From Siphonodentalium dalli (lineage: Eukaryota; Mollusca; Scaphopoda; Gadilida; Siphonodentaliidae), in contig CP136069.1 in assembly GCA_032622095.1 (NCBI GenBank), positions 40,586,194 to 40,650,193 of the forward strand: a stretch of 64,000 nt of DNA, written 5' to 3'. Positions 10,790-22,956 of this stretch are shown piece by piece; position 1 is the stretch's first letter; each line of letters opens with the position of its first letter. A program made the translations under genes and the position numbers. The notes beneath the pieces were generated by a model. The model worked only from the letters and a program-made list of their open reading frames with translations. It did no database searches and was not told the origin of the DNA.

Positions 10790-12240
10790 CAGCCACCGCA
10801 TGTTTGGTTTGGTTTATTGTACATTTATTGCATTGTGTCGAGGCGCGACCGAGGTGTTAAATTAATGTCCTCGGATTGATAAATCATTATGTCAACCTCG
10901 AAACAATGTAATACGTGTTTTATTATATGATCAACAAATGTTATCAAGCCCAAGCATGAAATGCCTTAGTGACCGGTGTGTATGTGTGTACATGGATCCA
11001 TCGAATGCACACCAATGCAATGCAATATGTCAAAATTTAACCCACGGTATGATATAGTTGAAGTATATCAACGTACAATTCGTATTAATACCTGCAACCC
11101 ATGACGTCGCGTAGGTTTGTTATAAGCCAGCATTCCTATTTATAGGGAAAGCCAGTAGATAAAGTGATTTTTCAACTTATTTTTACTATGGGACTTTTAG
11201 AAGAAAGTTCATGATAATATAATACTGTGGTTTATCGTTGTTTCAGCTACTGTGATGCACATACAGACCATCGGGTTATCTTCCCTTTGCATTGATCATA
11301 ATTTGGCGCTGATATTGATTAGAATCGGCTTCGCCATCGCAGGACGCCCTGTGTTGGCATAATACAATAACCCATCGTGTACCACAGCACACACAAAATA
11401 GCGACAGCAAAGTCAAATGAGGGTTGTGTGTCTAGTTTAAACAGTATTTATTCCATAAACTATTACAATTTACAATATGTGAGATATAACAAATATACAA
11501 ACAAAATGATGTTGTCATGGAACGGATCTGATAAATCAGTTAATTTAGTGTAGTCTATATTTCATAACAGTGGTGGGATTGTTTTTGATGTCTTCCAAAT
11601 CGTAAATTCTTATGAATAGTTGTGCACCAAGGGAGACTGTACCTAACTCCAATCCAGCCATTTACATTGGTGCACCAGTAGATGCGTTTTCACCGGTAAA
11701 CGTATTGTATCAATAGTTGTATATACGTATAAAATATTCTTTATACGTGTATGTCAACTAAAATCACGTGAAATATAAAAAAATATAAAGTTCAAACATT
11801 CAATTTGAAGAGAAAAATCATTATTCTTTATAACCAATGTATGTTATATTATTATTTAAACAAGTGCTTACCCTCACAATATGAGAGATATGTTCGAATC
11901 ATGAACAAAAATAGGTTTTAAAAATATATATATATTTTTTATGTATAGGTCAATATACAGTTCTACAGGAACTATTAAAAAAAACCACACACACTGTCTA
12001 GACTATGAATCCAACTTGGGTCTGTGAGAAAATTTTTCATTGCATATCTTTGTTTTTGACGGCCATTTGCAGGACTATTTTATTATCGAATGAAAGACCA
12101 AAACAACACAAACCAACATAAATATTATTCAACCAGATTTTCAATAATCTGTCAGACATAAATACTCCATACTGATTCATCTCTTCAAATATTATGTAGT
12201 TTTATGGTGATCGTTGAGGATCCAAAAACCTTTTCACAGA
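10790..12240. other. Intron 1 sequence, mostly featureless
   Basis: A small inverted-repeat element is visible at about 10820-10905 (CATTGTGTCGAGG with CCTCGAAACAATG, and an inner CCGAGG...CCTCGG). A short (AT)-rich run lies near 11925-11942. No conserved frame. Confidence 0.4.
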
Positions 12241-12444
12241 ATTGACGAATACGAGTCGGTGTGTGAGAAAATCGCGCCGTTCAAACTTCTTACCACACGG
12301 ACTAAGGTTGTATGATTATATTTGTCGTGATTATTTTCTACTTAATTATGTTGTTATTAGGTTACAACGCTTTGTTTTTCGCAGATTCTCGAGTTTCACG
12401 GCGACGAATTATTTGAAACGATCTCGCACTTATTAATATATGAT

Positions 12445-12560
12445 GTATCTTTTGTTGAAAACCCGAAACAGTAACCATAACTACGGATATGGCAAAACAA
12501 CAATTGATAGTAAGAACACAACTTCTAGTGACGTGGTTCCCTATACGTAATTCTTATCAG
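12445..12560. repeat. Fragment related to the end of the 19.4-21.2 kb element
   Basis: Shares diverged blocks in order (GAAAC-GTAACC, ACGGATA, GTGACGT, CCCTAT, CGTAA) with 21040-21140, near the right end of the TIR element at 19382-21161. Likely an old relic of the same family, in intron 1. Confidence 0.35.
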
Positions 12561-12585
12561 TAAATGTAGTATCTATTATACTCAC

Positions 12586-12952
12586 TCATGCGAGCCCACA
12601 GCTCGTGCGCGTCATATGCACGTGAAACTTGCATGATGTCGTCATGACATTGTTCGGATACGGGAAAACGTCCCAGTTCATCAGTATCATTGGTATCCTT
12701 CCGAGATGATGATCCGGATGAGTCTTCAACGACGCCCGTTCCAAATTTAGGCACACCATTGTTTGTTGGGTAATCCTGCGTTTGGAACGATGAAGGTTCA
12801 ATTGAAAGATTGCCGGTAAAGTTGCCCTGGATAGTTGTTGAATTTCCGTCATTATAGACAATCGTCCTATTGCCTTTAGTTTGAAAAACGCACGTGCATA
12901 ATATGAAACAAATAAAAAACGGGATGGCGACAATCAATCTCATCTTGCGCAT
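12586..12952 (-). CDS. nrf-6-like: NRF-6-like gene, exon 1 (signal peptide, start of NRF domain)
   Basis: First coding exon of a nose-resistant-to-fluoxetine-like protein. In the family an extracellular/lumenal NRF domain precedes a multi-pass acyltransferase-3 domain; in C. elegans relatives act in lipid and drug handling. The start at 12952 is chosen because it opens a clear signal peptide (basic MRKMR, then a hydrophobic run to about residue 22). Residues 28-98 are a polar spacer with glycosylation sites NRT, NST, NFT, NLS and NDT. The NRF domain begins at VSEQCHDDIM (Cys102) and HELWARM. The donor GTGAGTATA starts at 12585 in phase 1 and joins exon 2 exactly. M4 is an alternative start. 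Confidence 0.85.
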
Positions 12953-13053
12953 TGGAGAAATGTTTCGTGTACCACTCGAGCCCAGTCCGAATCTGGTGGT
13001 GTATTATTCATGAGCATTTAAGCTGGGGTTCAAAGTATCCGTCTGTATTTGTG

Positions 13054-13065
13054 AATATATATAAG
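13054..13065 (-). promoter_or_regulatory. Candidate TATA box of the NRF-like gene
   Basis: On the minus strand CTTATATATATT lies about 105 bp upstream of the ATG, placing a transcription start near 13025-13035. It is positioned plausibly, but AT-rich sequence makes chance matches common. Confidence 0.35.
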
Positions 13066-13142
13066 TCCGTTTCACAACAAGCTGCTCGATAAATAAACCC
13101 ACATTGTAAATGATCACACCACTGTGGGATATTACGTCTTAA

Positions 13143-13265
13143 TTAAACCTTTCTTTACCAATGGATTCTCCCACTCAGTTGTAAAAGTATACATTGGAGC
13201 GGTCTATTATTCATCTGGCTGGATGGTCAGAAAATATATTAAGCAGACGATAGCCAGAAGAACAA
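13143..13265 (+). promoter_or_regulatory. Promoter-like repeated block, copy A
   Basis: Shares an ordered set of motifs with 21498-21610 and 23944-24058: CCTTTCT, AATGGATTCTC, CAGTTGT, TATACATTGGA, TCTATTATTCAT, then an AT-rich TATA-like run and AAGCAGACGA. In this copy the TATA-like run is AAAATATATTAAG. It may be a core promoter carried by a repeat or a plain dispersed element. Confidence 0.35.
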
Positions 13266-13277
13266 AATTTATATGTG

Positions 13278-14271
13278 TAGAATGATGGGTGGTGATAATA
13301 TGAAGAATGATGGGTGGTGGTAATTTATGTGTGTATAATGATGGGTGGTGGTAATTTATGTGTGAAGAATGATGGGTGGTGGTAATTTATGTGTGAAGAA
13401 TGATGGGTGGTGGTAATTTATGTGTGAAGAATGATGGGTGGTGGTAATTTATGTGTGAAGAATGATGGGTGGTGGTAATTTATGTGTGAAGAATGCTGGG
13501 TGGTGGTAATATGAAGAATGATGGGTGGTGGTAATATGAAGAATGATGGGTGGTGGTAATATCAAGAATGATGGGTAGTGGTAATATGAAGAATGATGGG
13601 TGGTGGTATTATGAAGAATGATGGTTGGTGGTAATTTGACGAATGATGGTTGGTGGTAATTTGAAGAATGATGGGTGGTGGTAATATGAAGAATGATGGG
13701 TGGTGGTAATACGAAGAATGATGGGTGGTGGTAATATGAAGAATGATGGGTGGTGGTAATATGAAGAATGATGGGTGGTGGTAATTTATGTGTGAAGAAT
13801 GATGGGTGGTGGTAATTTATGTGTGAAGAATGCTGGGTGGTGGTAATATGAAGAATGATGGGTGGTGGTAATATGAAGAATGATGGGTGGTGGTAATATG
13901 AAGAATGATGGGTGGTGGTAATATGAAGAATGATGGGTGGTGGTAATATCAAGAATGATGGGTAGTGGTAATATGAAGAATGATGGGTGGTGGTATTATG
14001 AAGAATGATGGTTGGTGGTAATTTGACGAATGATGGTTGGTGGTAATTTGAAGAATGATGGGTGGTGGTAATATGAAGAATGATGGGTGGTGGTAATACG
14101 AAGAATGATGGGTGGTGGTAATATGAAGAATGATGGGTGGTGGTAATATGAAGAATGATGGGTGGTGGTAATATGAAGAATGATGGGTGGTGGTAATATG
14201 AAGAATGATGGGTGGTGGTAACATGAAGAATGATGGGTGGTGGTAATTTGAAGAATGATGGGTGGTGGTCA
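13278..14271. repeat. 25/31-bp minisatellite with higher-order repeat
   Basis: Units of 25 bp (GAATGATGGGTGGTGGTAAT plus ATGAA) alternate with a 31-bp form carrying TTATGTGT. A variant series (GCTGGG, TATCAAG, GGTAGTGG, GGTATTATG, two GGTTGGTGG, ATACG) occurs twice in the same order, from about 13494 and again from about 13831, showing duplication of a roughly 340-bp block. Minus-strand open frames (His/Pro/Ser/Thr-rich) are by-products. Confidence 0.95.
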
Positions 14272-14639
14272 TTTCATTGGTTCAAATATCGATATCTTAA
14301 ACGGTAACGACGTAAAACGCAATTCCTTGTTGTCCGTAGCACCTGAAATATAGTCGCACCGAGAACCAAGTTGTTATGTCGGCTTTCATACAAGCTGGGT
14401 GCTGGAACCACAGTGGTCTATAACTCAATGGATATAATTTCTTAGTTCCATATTGTTCCATTGCAATATTGGCAATGTTTGAATCATGGTGTCATCGTTA
14501 TACCGAAACAGATAACGTTTCGAATGTAAATAATGTGGACAGGTTTATATGAGACTAATTCCAACTTCGCAACGCAAGGCATGCTATACTATTGTGATTG
14601 AGTGGATGAATAACCACACATTAACTATACTGCTCGATT

Positions 14640-15075
14640 GCTATATAACACGTATTGCATTTTTTTGTCAGCTTATACACATTCTGAATGATCGTCTCTG
14701 ATAAAGAGCGAATATGCTACCGTCGCTCCAAAAAGAGGTATATAATAAAGAGCGTTTTCACTTATTACCGTTTTACCCGTTTTGATCATAAAACTGATGG
14801 ATGCTTTTGTCGAGTTTCGCAATGACTGTGCCATACAAATGTTGATTGCGATTGTATGAAAGATATTTAAGATATAAATACAATCATGGCGCATTGATAT
14901 GTTGACCAAATAGTCCGGCCGCCAAACCTCGATTTCTGGCTAATGCATGTTTTCGAGTAAGTTTTTTTATCGGCGGATTCTGGTGGGCTAGTGTCCCTTG
15001 CTGGATAATCTACCGGTTGACCCGATGTCAACGTTGGGGAATTTTGGAAATCGGGATAAACAAAGATGGTGGTCA
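14640..15075 (+). repeat. Dispersed TAAAGAGCG family, copy 2
   Basis: Contains TTTTTTGTCAGC, GATAAAGAGCG, TAATAAAGAGCGTTT, TGTGCCATACAAATG and a terminal ACAAAGATGGTGG, in the order of the copies at 390-700 and 29640-29960. The motif TAATAAAGAGCGTTT also occurs inverted in the MITE at 33748-34241, so the families may be linked. Confidence 0.5.
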
Positions 15076-17572
15076 AACTGGTCGAATTTGTAAATAAATT
15101 GTTATGTTTTCTGGATGGACCTATATACAGTTCATCTCAATGCACTGCTCAAAGTTGATATCATTTGTTAGTGAATAGAAATTGCTATATATTTCTCGCC
15201 TGTCTATAATTTTGAGACTCAATTCTGTTTATTGACGCGAATAAATGTATCTTGGTGAATATACATGTACCTGTTTGTTCAAAACTGCGAGCATTTGTAA
15301 ACGCAGTATAATACTCTTACCCCGTTTGCCATACTCTCTGTCGACATAAAGATGAGTCGCATCGTTTCAATATATACTCTACGACTATCTTATCGAGATA
15401 GGGATTTCGGAAAATTTACTGCCGTAACTGGGAATGTGGGTGATACAATACACCATTGTTGTCTGCGATACGAGGTATGATATGATATATATATCGGCAG
15501 AAATACTATGACATCAGGTGATACCCGAGTGTTTGATAGAAAACCAATTAATTCAAGTTTCCGCTAACTTCGTATAATAAGACTAGCTTTGAAAGCCCAG
15601 ACTCAGAATCCCAGACGTAATATTCAGAAGCGGATTTGGTTTGGTTCCTTCCGCGGTTTCCTAAATTTAGTTAATTTGTTAGCAAATTAAATGTAGCAAC
15701 ATATTCCATAATTTTATTATGAAAAATAAGATTTTCGCGCGCATTTAAGTCGTCATCTTGGTAGCCATCTTTGAAATCATTATATCAGGTATTAAGTTAA
15801 CAGATATTTAGTTTGGTCCAGAAAACATAAATAGGGTCTGTTCTCCGTGGTGGTACCGTACCGTGGTGGCTTGTGAAAAGCCTTTGTCGTGTGACAATTT
15901 CGAATTAGAAAAAATATACGCTAAAATAAGCATTAGTGGGTTGGCGGCCGGACTGATTCTTTGCATTGTCCGAGTCCAACGAGTCTTCGAAATAATAGTG
16001 ACAGGTGTGCATATTTTGGTTTCAGAAACCCGATATAATTATAGTAGTCCATTTTTGTTATCGCTGCGTGGTATAATTGTCCACCAACAAGTTCTTCTAT
16101 TTTAACATTAACGTAAATAATGACGTCCATATTGATTTAAACATATTTATTATCCATCATAAACACACCCGATATGGACCTGCATTATAATGTAGTAACG
16201 GAAATATTAGTCTTCAGTACAGGCTAATGTTGCATGCCCTGTCTGACGCTCTGGCATGACAAAATTGCTTCACTTGCGCACAAACAAGTAACATTACCGG
16301 AAGGGTGATAACACTACTTAGAGCACAATCCCATTGTTGCCATCGTTCCCTGATGTTTGGTAAAGAACACCGATTCCCAAGGCTGGCGAAGTAATAGTTC
16401 AATGATTACCCCATTGTTAGGCACACGCAACTCACAACAGACAAATCGCACGGGCGCTTCGAAGTAGCTTCAATTACCAGAGGCCACAGGGGCGCGAACA
16501 GCGCTCTGCTTCCCCCAAACACACTGCCATTATACTCCGTTAATATTTATGCACCTCTAATATACTAAGCAGGCACATATATAGGGACGGCGTATAAGGG
16601 GGGGTGCGGGTGGGGGATGCATGTCCTCTTGTATAATAACTGAAGCTACATTGAAACGACCGCGCGATTTGTTTGTTAAGAGTGGCGCGTGTCGAACAAT
16701 GGGATATCACTGAAATATTAGTTTGCCAGCCTTGGGAATTGGGTGTGATTTACCAAAATTACAGTATCTATCTATATATATAATACATCAACAGGACGAA
16801 CGGGGGGGGGGGGGGGTGGCAATATTAACACATGCATTGGTTGAATTATTTATTAACTAGTAGCATAATTACATTTATTATAATTATTCCACAAAACTAA
16901 TCCAGTTCCGAAAATATTCTCAGGACCACTAATCCAACGATGAAACTAAACGAATTAACATTTACATTCAGAACCACTAAATATAGTGATAGATCCAATG
17001 ATCCAACAGAATCACCACTTCACAATATAGCGCTCCACATATCCGATATAACTAACAACAGAACTTGTATCTGGAGAATCTGGAGGAACCAATGGACTAT
17101 TATGGTAGTAATTTCGAAACAGTTTCTTGAAAAGGCGACACGTTTGTCACATCATAATGATGTGCAGCATTACCTTTGGCAAAAGTAGTTGGTTGTTGGT
17201 TACAGGTCAAATTCCATGTCATCATTCTGGCAGACAGACTTCTTCGGAATTCATGATCCATTTATACAATGTATATAATAATAGTAAGACACAATCATGC
17301 GACTTCCACATTTGACTTTCCAAACACATCTGCGAGTGACTTGGTTTGTGAAAACGGGTCACACGTTAATCCGTGTCGTTTCGGACATATTTATTCACAT
17401 TCAACGGCGATCACTGCATGGGTAATCACGATGATTGGTGTGGCCAACGGGTCATTGCGTTCATCTCGGCCAGCGCGCGGATTGTACGTCGTGTTCAACG
17501 CACGATCAATTTCGTATTTCGAGATAATCGCATTATGTGCGGTCAATTGTGCTCTAAGTCGGTCAGAGCACG
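15076..17572. other. Intergenic sequence with no supported gene
   Basis: Several open frames of 60-108 codons (for example 15863-16105, 17269-17595) lack recognisable motifs, splice context or conservation within the window. A 15-base G run lies at 16802-16816. Otherwise nothing is recognised. Confidence 0.5.
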
Positions 17573-17635
17573 CGAATAGTTCTTTACCAGAATAAATCTC
17601 GTCTCCGACTCGATTTATTCTGGTAAAGAACTATT
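17573..17635. repeat. Perfect 25-bp inverted repeat with 13-bp spacer
   Basis: GAATAGTTCTTTACCAGAAT with five further bases is exactly repeated inverted after a 13-base spacer. Immediately left is another hairpin (GTGCTCT...AGAGCAC, about 17549-17571), and GTGCTCTAA recurs on the right near 17639. Confidence 0.85.
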
Positions 17636-17958
17636 CTTGTGCTCTAACCATTACTTGCAACGTATACATTGACGAAATAAAGGCGATTTGTCTGAAAGAA
17701 TTTACAACACCAGAAATAATGCTGTTTGGTCTAAAATAAATCAAGTAACTCATATAGGGAGGTTGGGCATGGATAAGGGTGGATGGCATGCTGTTTAAAA
17801 ACATTACTTCAAATATTGCCAGTGGAAGTGAGATCTTGCCAAATAGATCACAAAGCCCGGATAGGGAATATTGAGCATTCCAAATATCTCCGTTATTTCG
17901 TCAATTATTATTGTTACCTGTTTGTTATAGTGGAACAATTTTGGCATGCGCTATATAT

Positions 17959-18354
17959 GGTACGTTCATAGACTGGCAAGTTTGCACGGTATGGTTTGCA
18001 GGCATTTTGTCGTAGAAAACGATATATTGCCATAATATGAATGGAAAAAAGGACATAAAGTGCATCTGTGCGAAGTAAAATCTCTGTAGTTCCACTAGTA
18101 TACGATGCTACTGGAATGTGCCTGTAAAAATCATGCAATTATCTTGCAAAAAATAATCATACAGGTATTTGAAGGCAAATTCCAGAAGCACTGTTACAAG
18201 TGGAACAAGATAAATGTTACTTCTCATGTCTTTCGCTTTAGTAAAGATGCATGTTATGTGCACGTTTCCATTCATATTTTGGCACCATGTGGTTTTCTAT
18301 GACGAATTGCCAGCAGAAACATACCGTGCAAACTTGCCAGCATATGAACGTACC
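17959..18354. mobile_element. MITE-like element with 35-bp TIRs, fullest copy
   Basis: GGTACGTTCATAGACTGGCA at the left and (reverse complement) GGTACGTTCATATGCTGGCA at the right continue as inverted repeats through AGTTTGCACGGTATG, 33 of 35 matching. 396 bp. No clear target duplication. It defines the family to which 57-300 and 9544-9824 belong. No transposase. Confidence 0.7.
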
Positions 18355-18359
18355 CTTAG

Positions 18360-19381
18360 CCTGTACTTACTTGTTTGGTTGTAATTTCGGCATGTCAGAG
18401 CATCAGGTTAGCTTGCAGTATTAGCCTGCATGAACCGAAGGCTAATATTTGTTAACACATTTATTTATTTACTATAGACTATTATTGATTCGTATCGGGT
18501 ACATAAACAATAGACAAATAAAATAGAATATGTCATTGCAGAGACAAGGAGAAGAAACGGATTGGAGAACGCACTAAACAATTTAGAAGCGCATCCTCTC
18601 CCATATGTTTGCTCGGCGAATGTTGTTATTTATTTTGAGCTAGAGATGAGTTAATTTATTGGTCCAAATAGTAAAAAAAGAAGTTTTTATTAAACGTAAC
18701 CATTAAACGGAGACTTCTTTTCAGATGCGTGAAATTAGTTGGACGTTCGATATTCATTCGATATTCGCGTGAAGTTAGTTCGACGTTGGTCATTCGATAT
18801 TCGATATTCAATACAAAAAAAAATCTATTTTCGTTTTATGCATGAGGGGTGCGCCATGAGTCCAATTCGTGCTCTCCCACTGAAACTTCGTCCGAAATTC
18901 CGTGCTTTTCCTGTTTGATATTGATACTAACATTCGTTCAGTGTCCAAAATGCATGGGTATACTCACTTGTTTTGCAGCACTAAAAATCATGTACATGCA
19001 TACATTCTCATACAGATGCGAGTCTTCCATTATAGGGAGCCTCGCATATAAGAGAATACATGTGCAGGCTTACAAGGTAACTATTGATAGGCCAATGTAA
19101 TCTTGTATATATGCGAGGCTTGATATTTATACTAACATTAGTATTAGTCCTGCTGAATAACGGTACTTTTTCTTAACAACACCATTTTGGCCCACCAGCA
19201 CCAACGCTATTTAACAGGACCCACCACGGAAATTCCAGCCAAGCAGATCGTAGCATTTCAGAAACCACAACATCTAACTTAGGAAAGGTTGTAAATATTT
19301 ACACTTTAATTCGGGACGCATTTTCACGATAAAAATGATTGCACTAAATAAAGTAACTATACGTGTAATGTACAGTAATAG
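18360..19381. other. Intergenic, with a relic of the hairpin family
   Basis: About 18995-19115 contains ATACATTCTCATACAGATGC, a GAGTC...GAGCCTC hairpin centre, CGCATATAAGAGAATACATG and GGCCAATGTAATCTTG: a decayed pair of the hairpins seen at 30.9-32 kb. Nothing else is recognised. Confidence 0.45.
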
Positions 19382-21161
19382 AGACCTTTCGCATCCTCAC
19401 GTTTACGATTAAGAATACGGATAGCTATTCGTAGTCGTAAGTCTATCCGTATGGCCAAAAAGTCATTTCGCAAAACGATTACGCGTAAGAGTTTTGACGA
19501 ACACGTACGATAATTATTTCGTACCACTTTTACAACTCAGAGCGTGTGTTTGGTATACAGTCCCTTAATACTTCATGTATCTTCTCATTTGCAACATTGC
19601 GATAATCATGACCTGTTAATATTGTCAATAATTCGACCAGTCACAACGTATACGACCCGGGATTCTCATGATATATTGTGGCAATACAGGTATAAATGCC
19701 AGGTCATATGTGGTGGAAATACAGTTCGTTGTTAGCATGGATGACCAGATAGACGTTATGCTGATGAGGAAGAGGGGTTCCTGAATTTGGACCTCACATC
19801 AACCACGACGCCATCGTTCAAGCCCCTTCGTGTCCGCGATTTGATTTCAATGCGATTTCGGCTTCACCTCTTTGGGTTTAGGAAATCCGACATAAGGTTG
19901 TGAGCTCGCTGATGTGCATCACTTCTGATTTGTTACTACCAAATCGAAACAAATTCGACACGGTAGAAGCGATGTGCATCAAGTTGCTTTTTTGTCAGAT
20001 ATTTGACAAACCGGCAAAATTTCGTTGAACAAAATGTTGATAAATAACAGGTTTTGGGCAATTTTATAATATAGTTGACTGTGGTTAGCATTAATGTTGA
20101 GCAATTACTCGATTCTGATAACAGAAGCGGCATTTCAAAAAAATATTGTTGTTGGAATCTGATGATATGGGGACATCTAATCGGATTGAGTACCTTTAAA
20201 TGCCGCATTTGTGCGTGTTTTTTAAATTAAAAATAAATGCAAAGAACAAACCTGACAGAGACTGCTGAGCTCTGGTGATGTCGGTGGGTTTGCCAAATAT
20301 TCTTTTAGTTACGGTTCAGGAGCAGAAATTACTACTTACCAGTTGAATCGGGATCCAGGGTAGGTTCAGATTACTCAGGCAGAGTACTTTATGTAACTTA
20401 GAACTCGGTTATTAATTCCATGTAATTTTAAAATCGGTTATGAATTCCATGTAATTTTAAATGCCCTGCATTACAGACTCTACGAGAGAGATATATAAAA
20501 CCCAACTTCTACCAAAAACCGAATATTATTAAATTGAATGAACTATTCAATTCGGGAAAGGGGAAGAGAACACAAAATCTTTCACTTTTCATTAATAGGG
20601 TTATGCCATTCTTTAGGCTCTCCTGAGGCATTCTATAACTGCACACATTAGGACACGACCATGGGTTGTTGAATTAAATTATTGTTGAATTTCACTATAT
20701 ATTGTGTACTATCTTGCAAATAATAATCACTCAAAACTCCTCATGCATCGCACACTATAAACTGTATTTTTGGCGACTGGTTTCATAGTGCACTCCTCTT
20801 ACTGTAAAGTTTTCTATCGCAGCCAGCGATGACTGTCCGTTGTGAATAGCGATCTTATTTCGCGGGAAGCTCGTGATTCACGACGACGAGTACAGTGATT
20901 GACAATCTAAACAGCACACCGAGGTCGTAGCTCAATACAACTGGATGGTTTACATGATATACATATACAGTGTCGAACGGAGTAAAGTGATATATTGCAG
21001 AAAATAAATTTCAGGTGTTATTTGAGCTTATTATAAACCATGAAATCGTAACCGTTATTACGGATAGTAAAATACGAGAACGATTAGAAAGTACACAAAG
21101 GTTGGTGACGTAGTACCCTATCCGTATCCGTAATCGTAAACGTGAGTTTTGCGAAAGGTCT
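19382..21161. mobile_element. 1.8-kb element bounded by inverted repeats
   Basis: Left AGACCTTTCGCA then CTCACGTTTACGATT and ACGGATAG is mirrored at the right end by CTATCCGTA, AATCGTAAACGTGAG and TGCGAAAGGTCT. No target duplication could be fixed. No transposase frame is recognised in the interior, so it is non-autonomous or decayed. A related fragment lies at 12445-12560. Confidence 0.5.
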
Positions 21162-21164
21162 ATA

Positions 21165-21355
21165 TTGCCCTAAATAATCGACTCCTTAACCATAGCATAA
21201 TTATGGGTAATTTTTCAGGATTTAGTAGGAAATATGGCTTGTTGCCATTCATCGGAAAGAGAGCTTTCCGATGAATGGCAACAAGCCATATTTCCGACTA
21301 AAACCCTGAAAATTACCCATAATTCTGCTGTAGTTAAGGAGTCAATAAATTAAGG
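21165..21355. repeat. Foldback element, about 80-bp arms and 4-base loop
   Basis: The arms meet at GGAAAG-AGAG-CTTTCC (21254-21269) and extend outward through ATTCATCGG, TTGTTGCC, ATATGGC and CTCCTTAAC with few mismatches, then more weakly to about 21165 and 21355. It lies immediately right of the 1.8-kb element. Probably a MITE of foldback type. Confidence 0.75.
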
Positions 21356-21497
21356 CATTACTGTAAATATAAGAACGATCATATATAGGTCCTGACAACA
21401 GCACTTGGATATCAAATATATGAAAATACATGTATCCATACCTTATTCTGTTTTCCATTCGATCTCACATCGGAGTGTACCACATCGCTTTTCCCCT

Positions 21498-21610
21498 TTC
21501 TAAACTGAATGGATTCTCGCTTTCAGTCATTGAAGTATATATTGGAATGGTCTATTATTCGTTTAGATGGGTGTTATATAAATAAAAGCAGACGAAAGAC
21601 AGAAAAACAG
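21498..21610 (+). promoter_or_regulatory. Promoter-like repeated block, copy B
   Basis: Has CTTTCTAAACTGAATGGATT, TATATTGGAATGGTCTATTA, a strong TATA-like TTATATAAATAAAAG and GCAGACGA in the same order as 13143-13265 and 23944-24058. No gene is recognised downstream. Confidence 0.35.
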
Positions 21611-21850
21611 ATTATACAAGAGCAGAATGCTTCAGATTCATTGGTGGGAAATTTGGTCGTTTGTTGAACTTATTATCATTAATATCATCATAACGTGGAC
21701 GTGGTCGGTCGCAACGAATTTTGCTCCTTCCGAATATATTTATCTATGAATTTCTAAATGTCTAATTGGAAGTCGAGAATAAGTATCGGATATCACACAC
21801 CATCGTAAATGTGAACACCATCGTAAGTATGGATGAAGACAGAAAGCTAT

Positions 21851-22954
21851 TAGCGAGTTTGCGATTTCAAACGGGTACGGGTACGCGTTCGGGTAGCTAC
21901 CCGTACCGGTACACGTTTTGTAATCGCAACATGTATACTGTTTTACGGGTAGATTGCATCACATCGACTGGTAATGTATGGTGAGCCAACTGCAACAAAA
22001 AAGCTATTATGATATAGAGATTGCTATTCACTTTATTGGCCGATGTTATACTTAGCGTTATGGATTGCTGAAATTTTTTATTTAGATTAGATGGGCACCA
22101 GGTTAAATGTTCAACATTGGAAATTTGATATACCTGACACAACATTTGTTGGAAATTTCACTCCAACAATAGGTTGAAATTGTTCTCGTAGTTCGATTTT
22201 TCAACAATGTATTAATGGATAATTGGTAGTTTTTAGACCAACATTTGCATATTTTCCTATTTTTTGGTAAAACAATTTGGACTGATATGGCTATCAGAAA
22301 CTGTTGGAAATTTTCCAACCTTTGGGGGGGGGGGGGGGGAGGTGTCAGGTCTCAACATTTCCAACAAATGCAAGGATTTAGCAAATTTCATGATCAAATT
22401 AAAAAAAATTCTCACACCGTGCCGAACCATGGTCGATCAGGTGTGTCCCGGTCCCTCCCCAGTGGCCAGTCAGAAACTGATAATCAATTTAAGAAACACA
22501 AATCGGGGTGAATTTGCATGGCGTTAGACCACTAGATATTACGATATTAGGATTTTTCAGGCAAAGATCTATACATTTTGTTGTACTGCATGGTCGGCCC
22601 AGTGGATTATATATATGGCCACCCCGGCTAATGACAAAAAGACTACTGATTCAGTTAGAATATGCTACCATCCATTTGAACATAACACCTGGGTTTAAAT
22701 GACAACTTTATCCATTATATTTGCCCATGAAATATTCAATAAATAGGTTAACGTATGGCTGACTGGAATTTCATTGAATTCATGAACCTTTCAGTGAGAA
22801 AATCGTAGTGAAATGTTACCGGTCAATGTGACACATCTACCCGTTCCAAATCGCTATCGCTTTATGCGCTGCATTGAAAGTACCCAAGTTACCGTGACGA
22901 TGTTCACCGATTTACCCGTACCCGTTCCCATCGGACGGGTGTCGCAAACTCGCT
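21851..22954. mobile_element. Region bounded by TAGCGAGTTTGCGA inverted repeats
   Basis: TAGCGAGTTTGCGA at the left is exactly inverted at the right, and both are followed inward by GGGTACGGGTA-type sequence. About 1.1 kb, no transposase. The segmental duplication begins inside it (22652), so units 2 and 4 carry only its right end (about 32015-32320 and 49406-49710). Confidence 0.4.
22080..22620 (-). repeat. Inverted copy of the dispersed repeat at 7860-8690
   Basis: On the minus strand it matches 8100-8600: AACAATAGGTTG, GGAAATTTTCCAACC, CCGAACCATGGTCG and CCGGTCCCTCCCC all have counterparts in order. A 16-base G run lies at 22324-22339. Confidence 0.6.
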
Positions 22955-22956
22955 AT

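Noticed and set aside
13449-14272. His/Pro/Ser-rich open frames on the minus strand
   Set aside because: By-product of the 25/31-bp minisatellite; the frame follows the repeat, with no start context or conservation outside it.
16802-16816. Homopolymer G run (also 22324-22339, and C runs near 7759 and 30129) as regulatory G-quadruplex
   Set aside because: Single homopolymer runs, common in repeat-rich DNA and prone to sequencing error; nothing ties them to a gene.
19755-19785. Hammerhead-ribozyme-like CTGATGAGGAAGAGGGGTTCC
   Set aside because: The CTGATGA box and a short stem are present, but the required GAAA core after the stem and matching outer stems are missing.
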